From: CAZMHN01 sp964566145
GTDB lineage: Bacteria; Patescibacteriota; Patescibacteriia; Veblenbacterales; UBA10138
Assembly (NCBI GenBank): GCA_964566145.1
Contig: CAZMHN010000005.1
Span: forward strand, 1-44,128
Reading direction: 5' to 3'
DNA length: 44,128 bases
In this document: positions 1-7,039 of the stretch, in pieces
Layout of the letters: every line of letters begins with the position of its first letter
Numbering within the stretch: position 1 is the first letter of the stretch
Translations under genes and position numbers: made by a program
Notes under the pieces: generated by a model
Told to the model about the DNA's origin: nothing
The model's input: only the letters and a program-made list of their open reading frames with translations
Database searches by the model: none

Positions 1-19
1 AGGCCCGCCGGGGCCTTTT
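1..19 (+). terminator. Intrinsic terminator of an upstream gene
   Basis: AGGCCC (1-6) pairs with GGGCCT (11-16) around a 4-nt loop and is followed by a short T run. The gene it ends lies outside the window, and the stem may extend further upstream. Confidence 0.6.
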
Positions 20-24
20 AAAAG

Positions 25-40
25 AGCCTGAATTCAGGCT
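25..40. repeat. 16-bp perfect palindrome upstream of secE
   Basis: AGCCTGAATTCAGGCT is a perfect inverted repeat with no spacer, ending 14 nt before the secE start. It could be an operator or a short hairpin at the 5' end of the secE mRNA. No regulator is recognisable. Confidence 0.45.
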
Positions 41-54
41 GAACCAAGGTTTTT

Positions 55-246
55 ATGGCAAATCCCCTGACAAACTACCTGCGGGGGGCGTACGACGAGC
101 TTAGAAAAGTCGCCTGGCCCACCAAGAAAGAGACCATACAGCACACGCTGGTCGTTATCGGCGTGAGCTTGGGTGTGGCGCTTTTCCTTGGGGCAATCGA
201 CTACGCCCTGAACCTGGGGCTTGAGAAGTTGCTGCTCAAGAGGTAA
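55..246 (+). CDS. secE: Preprotein translocase subunit SecE
   Basis: SecE is the small essential subunit of the SecYEG channel that clamps SecY in the inner membrane. The 63-aa product has the family layout: a short amphipathic N-terminal helix containing the conserved stretch ELRKVAWPTKKE (about residues 15-26), then one membrane segment (about 31-55). The length is normal for single-TM bacterial SecE. The ATG follows AAGG about 6 nt upstream, a modest ribosome binding site. nusG starts 5 nt after the stop, the usual secE-nusG pair. Confidence 0.95.
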   Translation: MANPLTNYLRGAYDELRKVAWPTKKETIQHTLVVIGVSLGVALFLGAIDYALNLGLEKLLLKR

Positions 247-251
247 TACGT

Positions 252-797
252 ATGTCCCGCCAATCAGGACAACAGGGCAGGCGCTGGTACGCCATCCATA
301 CTTATTCCGGCTACGAGGAAAACGTGGCTAGGAATATGCGGCAGCGCATTGAATCCATGGACATGGCCGACAAGATATACAACGTGCTCATTCCGACGGA
401 GAAGAAGATACGCATCAAGAACGGCAAGCGCAAGGTGGTGGAAGAGAAGATATTCCCCGGCTACGTTTTGGTGGACATGATAGTGACGGATGATTCCTGG
501 TACGTAGTGCGCAACACCCCGAACGTTACCGGGTTCATCGGTACCGGTACGACCCCGACGCCAATTTCCGAAGAGGAAATTCGTTCGCTCCAGAAGCGCA
601 TGGGCATTGAGGAGCCTAAATACCAGATAGACGTTACGCCCGGTACGCCCATTAAGATAGTCGACGGTCCGTTCAAGGATTTCGAAGGCAAGGTTTCGGA
701 GGTGGACGAGGCCCGCGGCAAGGTGAAGGCGCTGGTCAGCATGTTCGGCCGCGAAACGCCGGTGGAACTAGACAGTTTGCAGATACAGAAACTCTAA
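252..797 (+). CDS. nusG: Transcription termination/antitermination factor NusG
   Basis: NusG binds RNA polymerase through its NGN domain and couples it to Rho or the ribosome through its KOW domain. The 181-aa protein shows the NGN start RRWYAIHTYSGYE, the conserved FPGYVLV segment, NTPNVTGFIG, and a C-terminal KOW motif beginning about residue 128 (PGTPIKIVDGPFKDFEGKV). The length matches the family. GAGG lies about 8 nt before the ATG. It sits between secE and rplK as in most bacteria. Confidence 0.97.
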   Translation: MSRQSGQQGRRWYAIHTYSGYEENVARNMRQRIESMDMADKIYNVLIPTEKKIRIKNGKRKVVEEKIFPGYVLVDMIVTDDSWYVVRNTPNVTGFIGTGTTPTPISEEEIRSLQKRMGIEEPKYQIDVTPGTPIKIVDGPFKDFEGKVSEVDEARGKVKALVSMFGRETPVELDSLQIQKL

Positions 798-863
798 TCA
801 GTCATTCTTTGAGGCCGCTAGAGGCGCTTCTACTCGGACGGCTGTATACGAAGGAACCATTCT

Positions 864-1292
864 ATGCCACCTAAGAAAGTGAAAACAGTCATCAAGTTGC
901 AGATTGCGGGCGGTAAGGCCACGCCGGCGCCGCCTGTCGGCACGGCGCTCGGGCCGCACGGTTTGAACATTGCGGAATTCGTCAAGAAGTTCAACGACCA
1001 AACCCAGGATCGCATGGGCGAGGTGACGCCGGTCGAGCTTACTGTGTATGAAGACCGTACGTATTCGTTCATCCTCAAGACACCCCCAGCCGCGGAGCTC
1101 CTGAAAAAGGCCGCCAAGGTAGCCAAGGGTTCGGGCAAGCCTTTGCAGGAGAAGGTAGGCAAGGTTACGAAGAAGCAGGTTGAGGAAATTGCCAAGATAA
1201 AGATGCCGGACCTGAATGCCAACGACCTCGAAGCGGCTATGCGCATAATCGAGGGTACTGCGCGCAACATGGGCATTGTGGTGGAAGGCTAG
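864..1292 (+). CDS. rplK: 50S ribosomal protein uL11
   Basis: uL11 forms the base of the GTPase-associated centre on 23S rRNA helices 43/44 and contacts elongation and release factors. The 142-aa protein carries the proline-rich N-terminal signature GGKATPAPPVGTALGPHG and the C-terminal rRNA-binding domain ending in GTARNMGIVVEG. GAAGGA lies about 8 nt before the ATG. The 66-nt gap after nusG contains TATACG, which may be a weak -10. The last codons form one strand of a large RNA helix described separately. Confidence 0.97.
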   Translation: MPPKKVKTVIKLQIAGGKATPAPPVGTALGPHGLNIAEFVKKFNDQTQDRMGEVTPVELTVYEDRTYSFILKTPPAAELLKKAAKVAKGSGKPLQEKVGKVTKKQVEEIAKIKMPDLNANDLEAAMRIIEGTARNMGIVVEG

Positions 1293-1337
1293 GAAGCCTT
1301 CAGCAAGCCAACTGCTTGGCTTGCGCCACCACAATGC
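1273..1337 (+). ncRNA. Three-way-junction RNA element spanning the rplK stop codon
   Basis: A perfect 12-bp helix (1273-1284 with 1326-1337) encloses two perfect hairpins. The first is AAGGCT/AGCCTT with a 4-nt loop (1285-1300). The second is CAAGCCAA/TTGGCTTG with a 4-nt loop (1304-1323). The 5' strand lies in the last rplK codons and the stop codon is inside the first hairpin. There is no T tract, so it is not a standard terminator. It may be an RNase III processing site or a protein-binding regulator separating rplK from rplA. Confidence 0.7.
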
Positions 1338-1424
1338 GGGCGTGACTTTGCCTCTGGCAGGCATGCCCCGGGAACAGGTAAGGTACAGAGTAGGCCAGGG
1401 GGTATTGAGCATCTAAGATTCACT

Positions 1425-1430
1425 TATAAT
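1425..1430 (+). promoter_or_regulatory. Possible rplA promoter (-10 TATAAT)
   Basis: A perfect TATAAT lies 57 nt before the rplA start. The expected start point, about 1437, falls at the 5' edge of the L1-like hairpin. No good -35 is seen at 17 nt (TTGAGC at 1405-1410 gives only a 14-nt spacer), so confidence is limited. Confidence 0.4.
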
Positions 1431-1434
1431 TTTT

Positions 1435-1473
1435 GGTGGGAGTCCGTTGTTACGAACGGACGCGCGCACCACT
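1435..1473 (+). promoter_or_regulatory. Candidate L1-binding autoregulatory hairpin in the rplA leader
   Basis: GGTGG (1435-1439) pairs with CCACT (1469-1473, one G-U). GTCCGTT (1442-1448) pairs with AACGGAC (1455-1461). Between the helices is an asymmetric internal loop of 2 nt on the 5' side and 7 nt on the 3' side. The 5' octamer GGTGGGAG is the same as the conserved start of the L1 site in 23S rRNA, and short/long asymmetric loops are typical of L1 targets in rRNA and mRNA. The 3' loop lacks the usual GAAA-like sequence. The ribosome binding site AAAGGAAG follows directly. Confidence 0.5.
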
Positions 1474-1487
1474 GAAAGGAAGACAGT

Positions 1488-2174
1488 ATGGGTACTTCAG
1501 CGAAACGGTTTGCCACCGCGGCCAAGATGGTCGAATCGGGCAAGGCCTATGACCTCAAGCAGGCCATAGCGCTGTTGAAGCAAATGCCGCAGACAAAGTT
1601 CGATGCGACGGTCGAGCTCCATTTGAATTTGGGCGTGGACGTGAAGCAGGCGAACCAGCAGGTTCGCGGGAGCGTGGTGCTTCCGCACGGCACAGGGAAG
1701 AGCAAGCGCATCGCCGTGTTCTGCGGTGAGGATAAGGTCAAGGACGCCAAAGCGGCCGGAGCCACACTTGTGGGCGGGGCCGAGCTCATCAAGGAGATAC
1801 AGCAGACCGGCAAGTGCGATTTCGACGTCGCCATTGCCACGCCGGACATGATGAAGCTAATGGCGCCGATAGCCAAGACGCTGGGACAGAAAGGCTTGAT
1901 GCCGAATCCGAAGACCGAAACAATCACCGCGGACGTGGGCAAGGCTGTGGAAGCGCTTACTAAAGGCAAGGTGAGCTTTAAGACCGACGACACCGGCAAT
2001 ATGCACCAGGCCATCGGCCGGGTGTCATTTGAGGAGGCTAAGCTCGCGGAGAACGCGCAGGCCTTTGTGGATGCCGTGAAGCGCGTGAAGCCGGCCGCAT
2101 CCAAAGGCACCTACATAAGGAAAGCCGTGGTGTGCACCACCATGGGCCCGGCAGTACCGCTCATGGTAAACTAA
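1488..2174 (+). CDS. rplA: 50S ribosomal protein uL1
   Basis: uL1 forms the mobile L1 stalk, helps release E-site tRNA, and represses its own operon in many bacteria. The 228-aa protein has the expected length and motifs: KFDATVELHLNLGVD, LPHGTGKSKRIAVFC, the domain II segment ATPDMMKLMAPIAKTLG-QKGLMPNPKTETIT, and a C-terminal TMGPAVPLMVN. AAAGGAAG lies 5 nt before the ATG. Some Parcubacteria lineages lack uL1, so its presence is a useful phylogenetic marker. In most bacteria rplJ and rplL follow; here dcd follows 7 nt later. Confidence 0.97.
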   Translation: MGTSAKRFATAAKMVESGKAYDLKQAIALLKQMPQTKFDATVELHLNLGVDVKQANQQVRGSVVLPHGTGKSKRIAVFCGEDKVKDAKAAGATLVGGAELIKEIQQTGKCDFDVAIATPDMMKLMAPIAKTLGQKGLMPNPKTETITADVGKAVEALTKGKVSFKTDDTGNMHQAIGRVSFEEAKLAENAQAFVDAVKRVKPAASKGTYIRKAVVCTTMGPAVPLMVN

Positions 2175-2181
2175 GGGGCGT

Positions 2182-2742
2182 ATGATTCTCTCGGACCGCG
2201 ACATCAAGAAGGCCATTGAAGATGGCGCAATAGGCATTGAGCCGTTGTACCAAGGTGCGTTACAGCCCGCTTCGGTCGATTTGCACCTCGACAAGAAGTT
2301 CCTTATTTTTCGGAACACCGAGCACGCCTTCATCGACATCAAGGAACCGATTGCCGATCTCATGGAAGAGGTTGAGATAGGTCCGGACAGGCCGTTCGTC
2401 ATTCATCCGGGCGAGTTTGCGCTGGGCGTCACCATAGAGCGCGTCACCCTGGGGGCGGCTATGGTGGGAAGACTCGAGGGCAAATCAAGCCTGGGGCGCA
2501 TCGGCATCATCGTGCACGCCACTGCCGGGTTCATCGACCCGGGCAACAGCCTGAAGCCCACGCTTGAGCTTCACAACATAGGCAACCTGCCCGTAAAGCT
2601 GTACTACGACATGCCGATAGCACAAATAGCCTTTATGACTTTGTCGAGTCCGGCTGAGCACCCATACGACAAGAGCCACAAGTATTACGGCGCTTCCGGT
2701 CCGCAAGCCTCGAAGATGCACGAGAATTTCAAGAGTTCGTAG
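2182..2742 (+). CDS. dcd: dCTP deaminase, DCD-DUT-like
   Basis: The enzyme deaminates dCTP to dUTP, or in the bifunctional form to dUMP plus diphosphate, feeding dTMP synthesis. The 186-aa protein has the all-beta trimeric dUTPase/DCD fold signature: GRLEGKSSLGRIGI followed by HATAGFIDPG, then the C-terminal SPAEHPY and KYYGASGPQASK. The HxTAGFIDPG form resembles the bifunctional mycobacterial/archaeal type more than E. coli Dcd, so dUMP may be made directly. AAGGGG lies 3 nt before the ATG. It is probably cotranscribed with rplA and ends at the terminator at 2753. Bifunctionality is inferred. Confidence 0.93.
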   Translation: MILSDRDIKKAIEDGAIGIEPLYQGALQPASVDLHLDKKFLIFRNTEHAFIDIKEPIADLMEEVEIGPDRPFVIHPGEFALGVTIERVTLGAAMVGRLEGKSSLGRIGIIVHATAGFIDPGNSLKPTLELHNIGNLPVKLYYDMPIAQIAFMTLSSPAEHPYDKSHKYYGASGPQASKMHENFKSS

Positions 2743-2752
2743 ATTTTTACGC

Positions 2753-2781
2753 CCCGCGAGCCTGCCAAGGCTCGCGGGTTT
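2753..2781 (+). terminator. Intrinsic terminator after dcd
   Basis: A 10-bp stem CCCGCGAGCC/GGCTCGCGGG with a 6-nt loop is followed by TTTG. The T tract is short, so termination may be partial. Confidence 0.65.
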
Positions 2782-2789
2782 GCTATACT
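2780..2789 (+). promoter_or_regulatory. Extended -10 promoter for the kinase-dut pair
   Basis: TG-C-TATACT: the -10 hexamer is 2784-2789 with an extended TG just upstream. The ATG at 2805 is 15 nt after the hexamer, so the leader should be only about 9 nt with no ribosome binding site. Confidence 0.6.
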
Positions 2790-2804
2790 AACCTTTACGT
2801 ACCT

Positions 2805-3380
2805 ATGCCTACGCGCCGCTCCAAAAATCAGATGGTGGTGGTTTTCACGGGGGAGAAGCTTTCCGGCAAGGAGCTGGCCGCGCAGTACTTGGTGAAAAAG
2901 CACAGATTCGTGGGATATCGGTTCTCAAAGATATTGGACGACATTCTGCGTCGCATGCATTTTGAGGTGTCTAGGGAGAACGAAATGAACCTGTCCGGCG
3001 CTCTTCGTGAGCGGTTCGGCGGGGGAGTACTGGCCGAGGTGATAAAGAGGGACATAGCACGGCATAAGTACAGGCGGGTGGCAGTGGACGGAATGCGCGA
3101 CCCCGGCGAGAACGAGATTCTTTCAAAGCTGCCAGGATTCATACTTGTGTATCTGTCGGCTCCTTTGGCCGTTAGGTACCAGCGCGCCAGGAAGCGCGGA
3201 GAAAAGGCAGGGGAGCACCGCTTCACCCTGGAACAGTTCAAGCGCGAGGAGAAGTTCGTCACCGAGCTTTACATTCAGCGCATGGGGAGGAAGGCAAAGG
3301 TCAAGATAGTGAACGACGGTACGGTGAAGGATTTTTACCGGAAGCTGGAAGGGCAGTTGGTGAAACCATTTTTACGATAA
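2805..3380 (+). CDS. P-loop kinase, deoxynucleoside-monophosphate-kinase-like
   Basis: The 191-aa protein begins with a beta strand and P-loop, VVVFTGEKLSGKE (about residues 11-23). Acid instead of Ser/Thr after the P-loop Lys is also seen in dNMP-kinase-like and dephospho-CoA-kinase-like families. Other landmarks are FSKILDDILRRM, a strand ending in VAVDGMRDPGE (DxxR type), FILVYLSAPLAVRYQRARKRGEK (LID-like basic region) and a final KIVNDGT. It probably phosphorylates a nucleoside monophosphate. The context fits: dcd is upstream, and dut overlaps by 1 nt (stop TAA shares its last A with the dut ATG). Exact substrate unknown. Confidence 0.7.
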   Translation: MPTRRSKNQMVVVFTGEKLSGKELAAQYLVKKHRFVGYRFSKILDDILRRMHFEVSRENEMNLSGALRERFGGGVLAEVIKRDIARHKYRRVAVDGMRDPGENEILSKLPGFILVYLSAPLAVRYQRARKRGEKAGEHRFTLEQFKREEKFVTELYIQRMGRKAKVKIVNDGTVKDFYRKLEGQLVKPFLR

Positions 3381-3805
3381 TGGAACTCGAGGTAAAAAAA
3401 CTCGACCCCAGGGCCAAGCTCCCCGCGTACCATCTGGCCGGAGATGCCGGGTTGGATTTCTACGCCCTGGAGGACGTTACGGTGCCGGCGGGCAAGCGCA
3501 CGAGCGACATACGCACCGGAGTGGCCGTGGCAATCCCCGAAGGCTGTGTCGGGCTGTTCTGGGATAAGTCGGGCCTGGCGGCCAAGCATGGGCTCAAGGT
3601 GATGGCCGGGGTCATAGACAGCGGCTACCGCGGGGAACTTCTGCTCACTCTGCTAAATACAAGCGACCAGGATTACCACTTCAAAGCCGGGGAAAAGCTT
3701 ATGCAGCTGCTTATACAGCCCGTGGAGCGAGTTGAGGTGGTGGAAGTCACGGAGCTTATGCCGTCAGAGCGCGGCGACCGGGCGTTCGGGAGTACGGGGA
3801 AGTGA
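3380..3805 (+). CDS. dut: dUTP diphosphatase (trimeric dUTPase)
   Basis: Dut hydrolyses dUTP to dUMP, keeping uracil out of DNA and supplying ThyA. The 141-aa protein shows all five motifs: AGDAGLDFYA (1), WDKSGLAAKHGL (2, with WDKSG in place of the common PRSG), GVIDSGYRGEL (3), GEKLMQLLIQPV (4) and RGDRAFGSTGK (5, with the stacking Phe). Length is normal. It overlaps the kinase stop by one base, suggesting translational coupling. The TGA stop here is one of several showing that UGA is not reassigned. Confidence 0.95.
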   Translation: MELEVKKLDPRAKLPAYHLAGDAGLDFYALEDVTVPAGKRTSDIRTGVAVAIPEGCVGLFWDKSGLAAKHGLKVMAGVIDSGYRGELLLTLLNTSDQDYHFKAGEKLMQLLIQPVERVEVVEVTELMPSERGDRAFGSTGK

Positions 3806-3820
3806 AGTAACATAAAATGA

Positions 3821-3850
3821 AAGTGCCTATCCAGTTCTGGATAGGCACTT
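3821..3850. terminator. Bidirectional terminator between dut and the nucleoside phosphorylase
   Basis: A 12-bp perfect stem AAGTGCCTATCC/GGATAGGCACTT with a 6-nt loop. It is flanked by an A-rich left side (T-rich for minus-strand transcripts, TTTCATTTTA) and TTGTGTTG on the right. It serves the two convergent genes. Confidence 0.8.
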
Positions 3851-3873
3851 GTGTTGAAAATTCAGGAGCGGTT

Positions 3874-4812
3874 CTATAAGGTCGCCTCGCCGGTTTCGAC
3901 GGGAAACTTCCCAAGAGAGTTCTGCGAGATGATTTGTGTCAGAACATCAGCGAGCCGGGAAGCCTCCTTGTCCCCGGCGGCAGTGACCGCATCGTGGTCG
4001 TGTTTTTCCTCCCAGCCGTTGGTTATTAACGCCAGGGCCAGGCTGGGAATGCCCGGGTACAGGCTGCCTACGGCCATGGTTTCCAGTATGCTCAGCCCCA
4101 CCACGGTGCCGCCCTCTCGGCCCAAGAGGGTCTTGTCCAAAAGGCCTTCAATGTTCGGCCCCGGCAGCATGATGTGAATGGCAGTTTGTAGTGCGCATCC
4201 TTTGCCATCGTCGGTTCTGAGGGCGATATCTTTCAGCGACTGAGACACGGCGTATGCCGGTGTAGGAAAACCGTCGCCGTCGTACAGGGGCAGTCTGGGT
4301 GCGTATTTCGTGATGAACCCAGTGCACACGACAATGTCGCCGACCTTATGCGTCTTGTGTCGCCACCATGGTTGCGGCAGTGCGCCGACTCCGGCCGTGA
4401 CAATGACCGCGTGCGGAAGAAGTTGGTACAGCATCTCGCTTTCCAGCCGTACCATTTGCCGAACATCGTCGTGGGGCCTCCCATAGGCTTGCTGGTACAG
4501 GTGTATGCGCCCGACCATGCAGACCTTCAGCCCATCCCCGATGATGCCGGCCCTAACCACGAGTTCGTGGCCCTTTTCAGCCTTCAGGTATCTGAGCTTG
4601 CTGAAGCCAGGGATCCTCGCGAGAGGGATGCTAACCTCATTTTGCAGTTGGAGCGCCCTGCCCCAGCCGCTACCGAGCAGGATTGCCGCGTCAAACCCCA
4701 TGCGTTCAGGCGTTTCCCATTGGTTCAGGATGTGTCTTGCGGCCAGCTTGGCCGCCTGCCGGCAATCTTCGTTGCCGATATGCTCGTCTGTTTTCAAGGT
4801 TCGCCCTTCCAA
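3874..4812 (-). CDS. Purine nucleoside phosphorylase family protein
   Basis: This family cleaves purine (deoxy)nucleosides with phosphate to base and (deoxy)ribose-1-phosphate. The ~312-aa protein has the trimeric PNP layout: ILLGSGWG near residue 45 (phosphate-binding loop), IPGF, VGRIHLYQQAYGRP (GRxHxYxG-like), VTAGVGALPQPWW, PGPNIE, ETMAVGSLYPGIPSLALALITNGWEEKHDHDA (S-x-TN nucleobase-binding region). It probably salvages nucleosides taken from a host. The start is uncertain: the longest reading begins with TTG at 4812, without a ribosome binding site, and no upstream in-frame ATG exists. It is divergent from thyA. Confidence 0.85.
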   Translation of the reverse strand: MEGRTLKTDEHIGNEDCRQAAKLAARHILNQWETPERMGFDAAILLGSGWGRALQLQNEVSIPLARIPGFSKLRYLKAEKGHELVVRAGIIGDGLKVCMVGRIHLYQQAYGRPHDDVRQMVRLESEMLYQLLPHAVIVTAGVGALPQPWWRHKTHKVGDIVVCTGFITKYAPRLPLYDGDGFPTPAYAVSQSLKDIALRTDDGKGCALQTAIHIMLPGPNIEGLLDKTLLGREGGTVVGLSILETMAVGSLYPGIPSLALALITNGWEEKHDHDAVTAAGDKEASRLADVLTQIISQNSLGKFPVETGEATL

Positions 4813-4827
4813 GTGTGGTTTTCTATG

Positions 4828-4856
4828 TTGTGGTTTATGCGATTTGGCGCTATCTT
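4828..4856 (+). promoter_or_regulatory. Candidate thyA promoter
   Basis: TTGTGG (4828-4833), 17-nt spacer, TATCTT (4851-4856). This gives a leader of about 25 nt before the thyA ATG. Both boxes are imperfect. Confidence 0.4.
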
Positions 4857-4889
4857 ACTGATTAGCAGTCTTTACGTCAAGGCCAATCC

Positions 4890-5813
4890 ATGCGACAGTA
4901 CCTATCCCTTTTGCAGGAGATTTTGGACACGGGCGAGAAGCGCCAGGACCGTACCGGCATCGGTACGATTTCTTTGTTCGGCGCGCAGCGGAAGTACGAT
5001 TTGCGCGATGGTTTCCCGCTCGTGACCACGAAGAAAGTGAACCTCAGGAACGTCGTCGTGGAACTGCTGTGGTTCATGCGCGGCGATACGCACATTCAGT
5101 ACCTGGTGCAGAACGGCGTGAATATCTGGAACGAGTGGGCGTTCCAGGTGTACCTGGAGGATGGCGGGCTTGAGGCGAAGTTCCCGCGCTACAGCGACGC
5201 ATGGAAAGAAGAAATGGCGAAGTTCGTTGAGCGCGTGAAGACGGACGACGAATTCGCGAAGAAGTGGGGCGAACTCGGGCCTGTGTACGGCAAACAGTGG
5301 CGCAGGTGGGAAGCCAAGGACGGTACGGAAGTGGACCAGATACGGCAGGCTATTGATACTATCAAGCATGATCCCTTTTCGAGGCGCATAATCGTGAGCG
5401 GGTGGAACGTGGGTGAGTTGCAGGGGCTTATAAAAGCCAAGCACCACGCACCGCCATCGTGCCATACAGTTTTCCAATTCTACGTTTCCGGCAATCGCTT
5501 GGACCTCCAATTGTACCAGCGCAGTGCGGACATGGCGCTGGGGGTGCCGTACAACATAGCTTCCTACGCCGCTCTTCTCACCATTATCGCCCAGGAAACC
5601 GGGCTTACGCCCGGCGTGTTCACACACACCATGGGCGACGCGCACATCTACCTGAATCACGTGGAGGGCATCCGCGAGCAGTTGGCCAGGCAGCCTTTTT
5701 CCTTGCCGAGGCTCATGGTCGCAAAAAAGCCCATGTCCGAGCTCACGCCCGACGATTTTACGCTGGAAAACTACCAGAGTCACCCTTTTATCAAGTTTCA
5801 GATAGCGGTATAG
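4890..5813 (+). CDS. thyA: Thymidylate synthase ThyA
   Basis: ThyA methylates dUMP to dTMP with methylene-tetrahydrofolate, producing dihydrofolate. The 307-aa protein starts MRQYLSLLQEILDTGEKRQDRTG and contains the active-site region APPSCHTVFQFYV with the nucleophile Cys, the dUMP-binding LQLYQRSADMALGVPYNIA, and HTMGDAHIYLNH. It is about 40 residues longer than E. coli ThyA because of an insertion after NIWNEWAF, like the Lactobacillus type. folA starts 2 nt after the stop, the usual pairing that recycles dihydrofolate. Confidence 0.97.
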   Translation: MRQYLSLLQEILDTGEKRQDRTGIGTISLFGAQRKYDLRDGFPLVTTKKVNLRNVVVELLWFMRGDTHIQYLVQNGVNIWNEWAFQVYLEDGGLEAKFPRYSDAWKEEMAKFVERVKTDDEFAKKWGELGPVYGKQWRRWEAKDGTEVDQIRQAIDTIKHDPFSRRIIVSGWNVGELQGLIKAKHHAPPSCHTVFQFYVSGNRLDLQLYQRSADMALGVPYNIASYAALLTIIAQETGLTPGVFTHTMGDAHIYLNHVEGIREQLARQPFSLPRLMVAKKPMSELTPDDFTLENYQSHPFIKFQIAV

Positions 5814-5815
5814 CC

Positions 5816-6334
5816 ATGGGATTTTCCATCATAGCCGCACTCGACAGTAAGCATGGCATAGGCCGCGGCGGGAAACTGCCGTGGAACCTGAAAGGCGACC
5901 TAAAGCACTTTCAGCAAGTGACGACTGCCGAGTACGCCCCAGGCCAGTTGAACGTCTGCATTATGGGTCTTGCGACCTGGAAGTCGCTACCTGAGCAGGC
6001 GCGGCCGTTGCCCAAGCGCTTGAACATCGTGCTTAGTTTTACTCCTGCGGAAGTACCTGAGGGCGTAATCAACTGCCAGTCGTTGGATGAAGCGCTGGCA
6101 CAGGCTACCCAGGCCACACAGGGCGAAATATTCGTAATCGGCGGCGGCTCGGTGTATGCCCAGGCGGTACGGCACCACGCGTGCACGAAGCTGTACCTCA
6201 CCGAAGTGGAAGGTGAGTTCGAATGCGATACGTATTTTCCGGAATTGCCGCAGGGATTCAAGCGTACATCCGAATCCGAACCTGTGAAAGAAGGGGCCAT
6301 TACCTATCGGTACGTTACATATGAAAAAGCGTAA
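5816..6334 (+). CDS. folA: Dihydrofolate reductase
   Basis: DHFR reduces the dihydrofolate made by ThyA with NADPH. The 172-aa protein starts GFSIIAALDSKHGIGRGGKLPWN, with the catalytic Asp in LKGDLKHF, then IMGLATWKSLP, the NADPH loop IFVIGGGSVYAQA, and a C-terminal YRYVTYEKA. The ATG at 5816 was chosen because it begins the family N-terminus directly after thyA. A longer open frame upstream overlaps thyA and has no DHFR homology. Its last 14 bases overlap tmk. Confidence 0.95.
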   Translation: MGFSIIAALDSKHGIGRGGKLPWNLKGDLKHFQQVTTAEYAPGQLNVCIMGLATWKSLPEQARPLPKRLNIVLSFTPAEVPEGVINCQSLDEALAQATQATQGEIFVIGGGSVYAQAVRHHACTKLYLTEVEGEFECDTYFPELPQGFKRTSESEPVKEGAITYRYVTYEKA

Positions 6335-7019
6335 GCAGGGAATGTTCCTAGCCATAGAAGGGACTGACGGCTCGGGCAAGACCACCCAGTTCAAGCTCTT
6401 GGTGGCCGCGTTGCGGAGGTCGGGTATGCGCGTGAAGACCGTGGATTTTCCGCAATACGGCAAGCCGTCGGCGTATTTTGTGGAGCAGTACCTGAACGGC
6501 AGGTTCGGCGGAGTGAAGGAGGTGGGTCCGTATCAGGCTTCGCTGTTCTACGCTCTCGACAGGTACCAGTTGGCGCCGAAGGTGCGGGAGTGGTTGCGGC
6601 AGGGCTACACGATAGTGGCGAATCGCTACGTTCTCTCGAGCGCCGGACACCAGGGCTCGAAGTTTTTGACCTCGGCGCAACGGAAGCAGTTTTGGAAATG
6701 GCTCTTAGGGCTTGAGTACGGCATCTTAGGCGCTCCAAGGCCGGATGTGAATGTACTTCTGCATGTACCAGCGAAGACGGCCCAGAAGCTGGCTAAGGCC
6801 GCCCAGGGCCGCAAGGCCGCGGCCTACCTCAAAGGCAGGAAGCATGATATTCACGAAGGTAATCAGGCTCATATGAAGGCCGCTGAACGCGCTTACTTAG
6901 AATTCGCAAAAACTTATCATGTCCCTGTCGTAAAATGCATAGAGCAGGGCAGACTCTTGACGCCCAAGGAGGTGCACCGTAAGGTGTTGGCAGTAGTAGA
7001 CTCAGTCCACCCAAAATAA
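6321..7019 (+). CDS. tmk: Thymidylate kinase
   Basis: Tmk phosphorylates dTMP to dTDP, the step after ThyA. The 232-aa protein has the P-loop GTDGSGKTTQ (about residues 14-23), the DFPQYG segment, and a lid region ANRYVLSSAGHQGSK in place of the usual DRY motif. Together with the large C-terminal region (RKHDIHEGNQAHMKAAERAYLEFA) this resembles the archaeal/eukaryote-like dTMP kinase branch more than E. coli Tmk. It overlaps folA by 14 bp, so thyA-folA-tmk form one operon. Confidence 0.92.
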   Translation: MKKRKQGMFLAIEGTDGSGKTTQFKLLVAALRRSGMRVKTVDFPQYGKPSAYFVEQYLNGRFGGVKEVGPYQASLFYALDRYQLAPKVREWLRQGYTIVANRYVLSSAGHQGSKFLTSAQRKQFWKWLLGLEYGILGAPRPDVNVLLHVPAKTAQKLAKAAQGRKAAAYLKGRKHDIHEGNQAHMKAAERAYLEFAKTYHVPVVKCIEQGRLLTPKEVHRKVLAVVDSVHPK

Positions 7020-7039
7020 ACCCAAAACAAGGAGGCGCA

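Noticed and set aside
1405..1430. TTGAGC paired with TATAAT as a complete promoter before rplA
   Set aside because: The spacer is only 14 nt, so only the -10 was retained as a tentative feature.
5459..5815. N-terminal extension of DHFR
   Set aside because: Overlaps thyA in another frame; family homology begins at the ATG at 5816.
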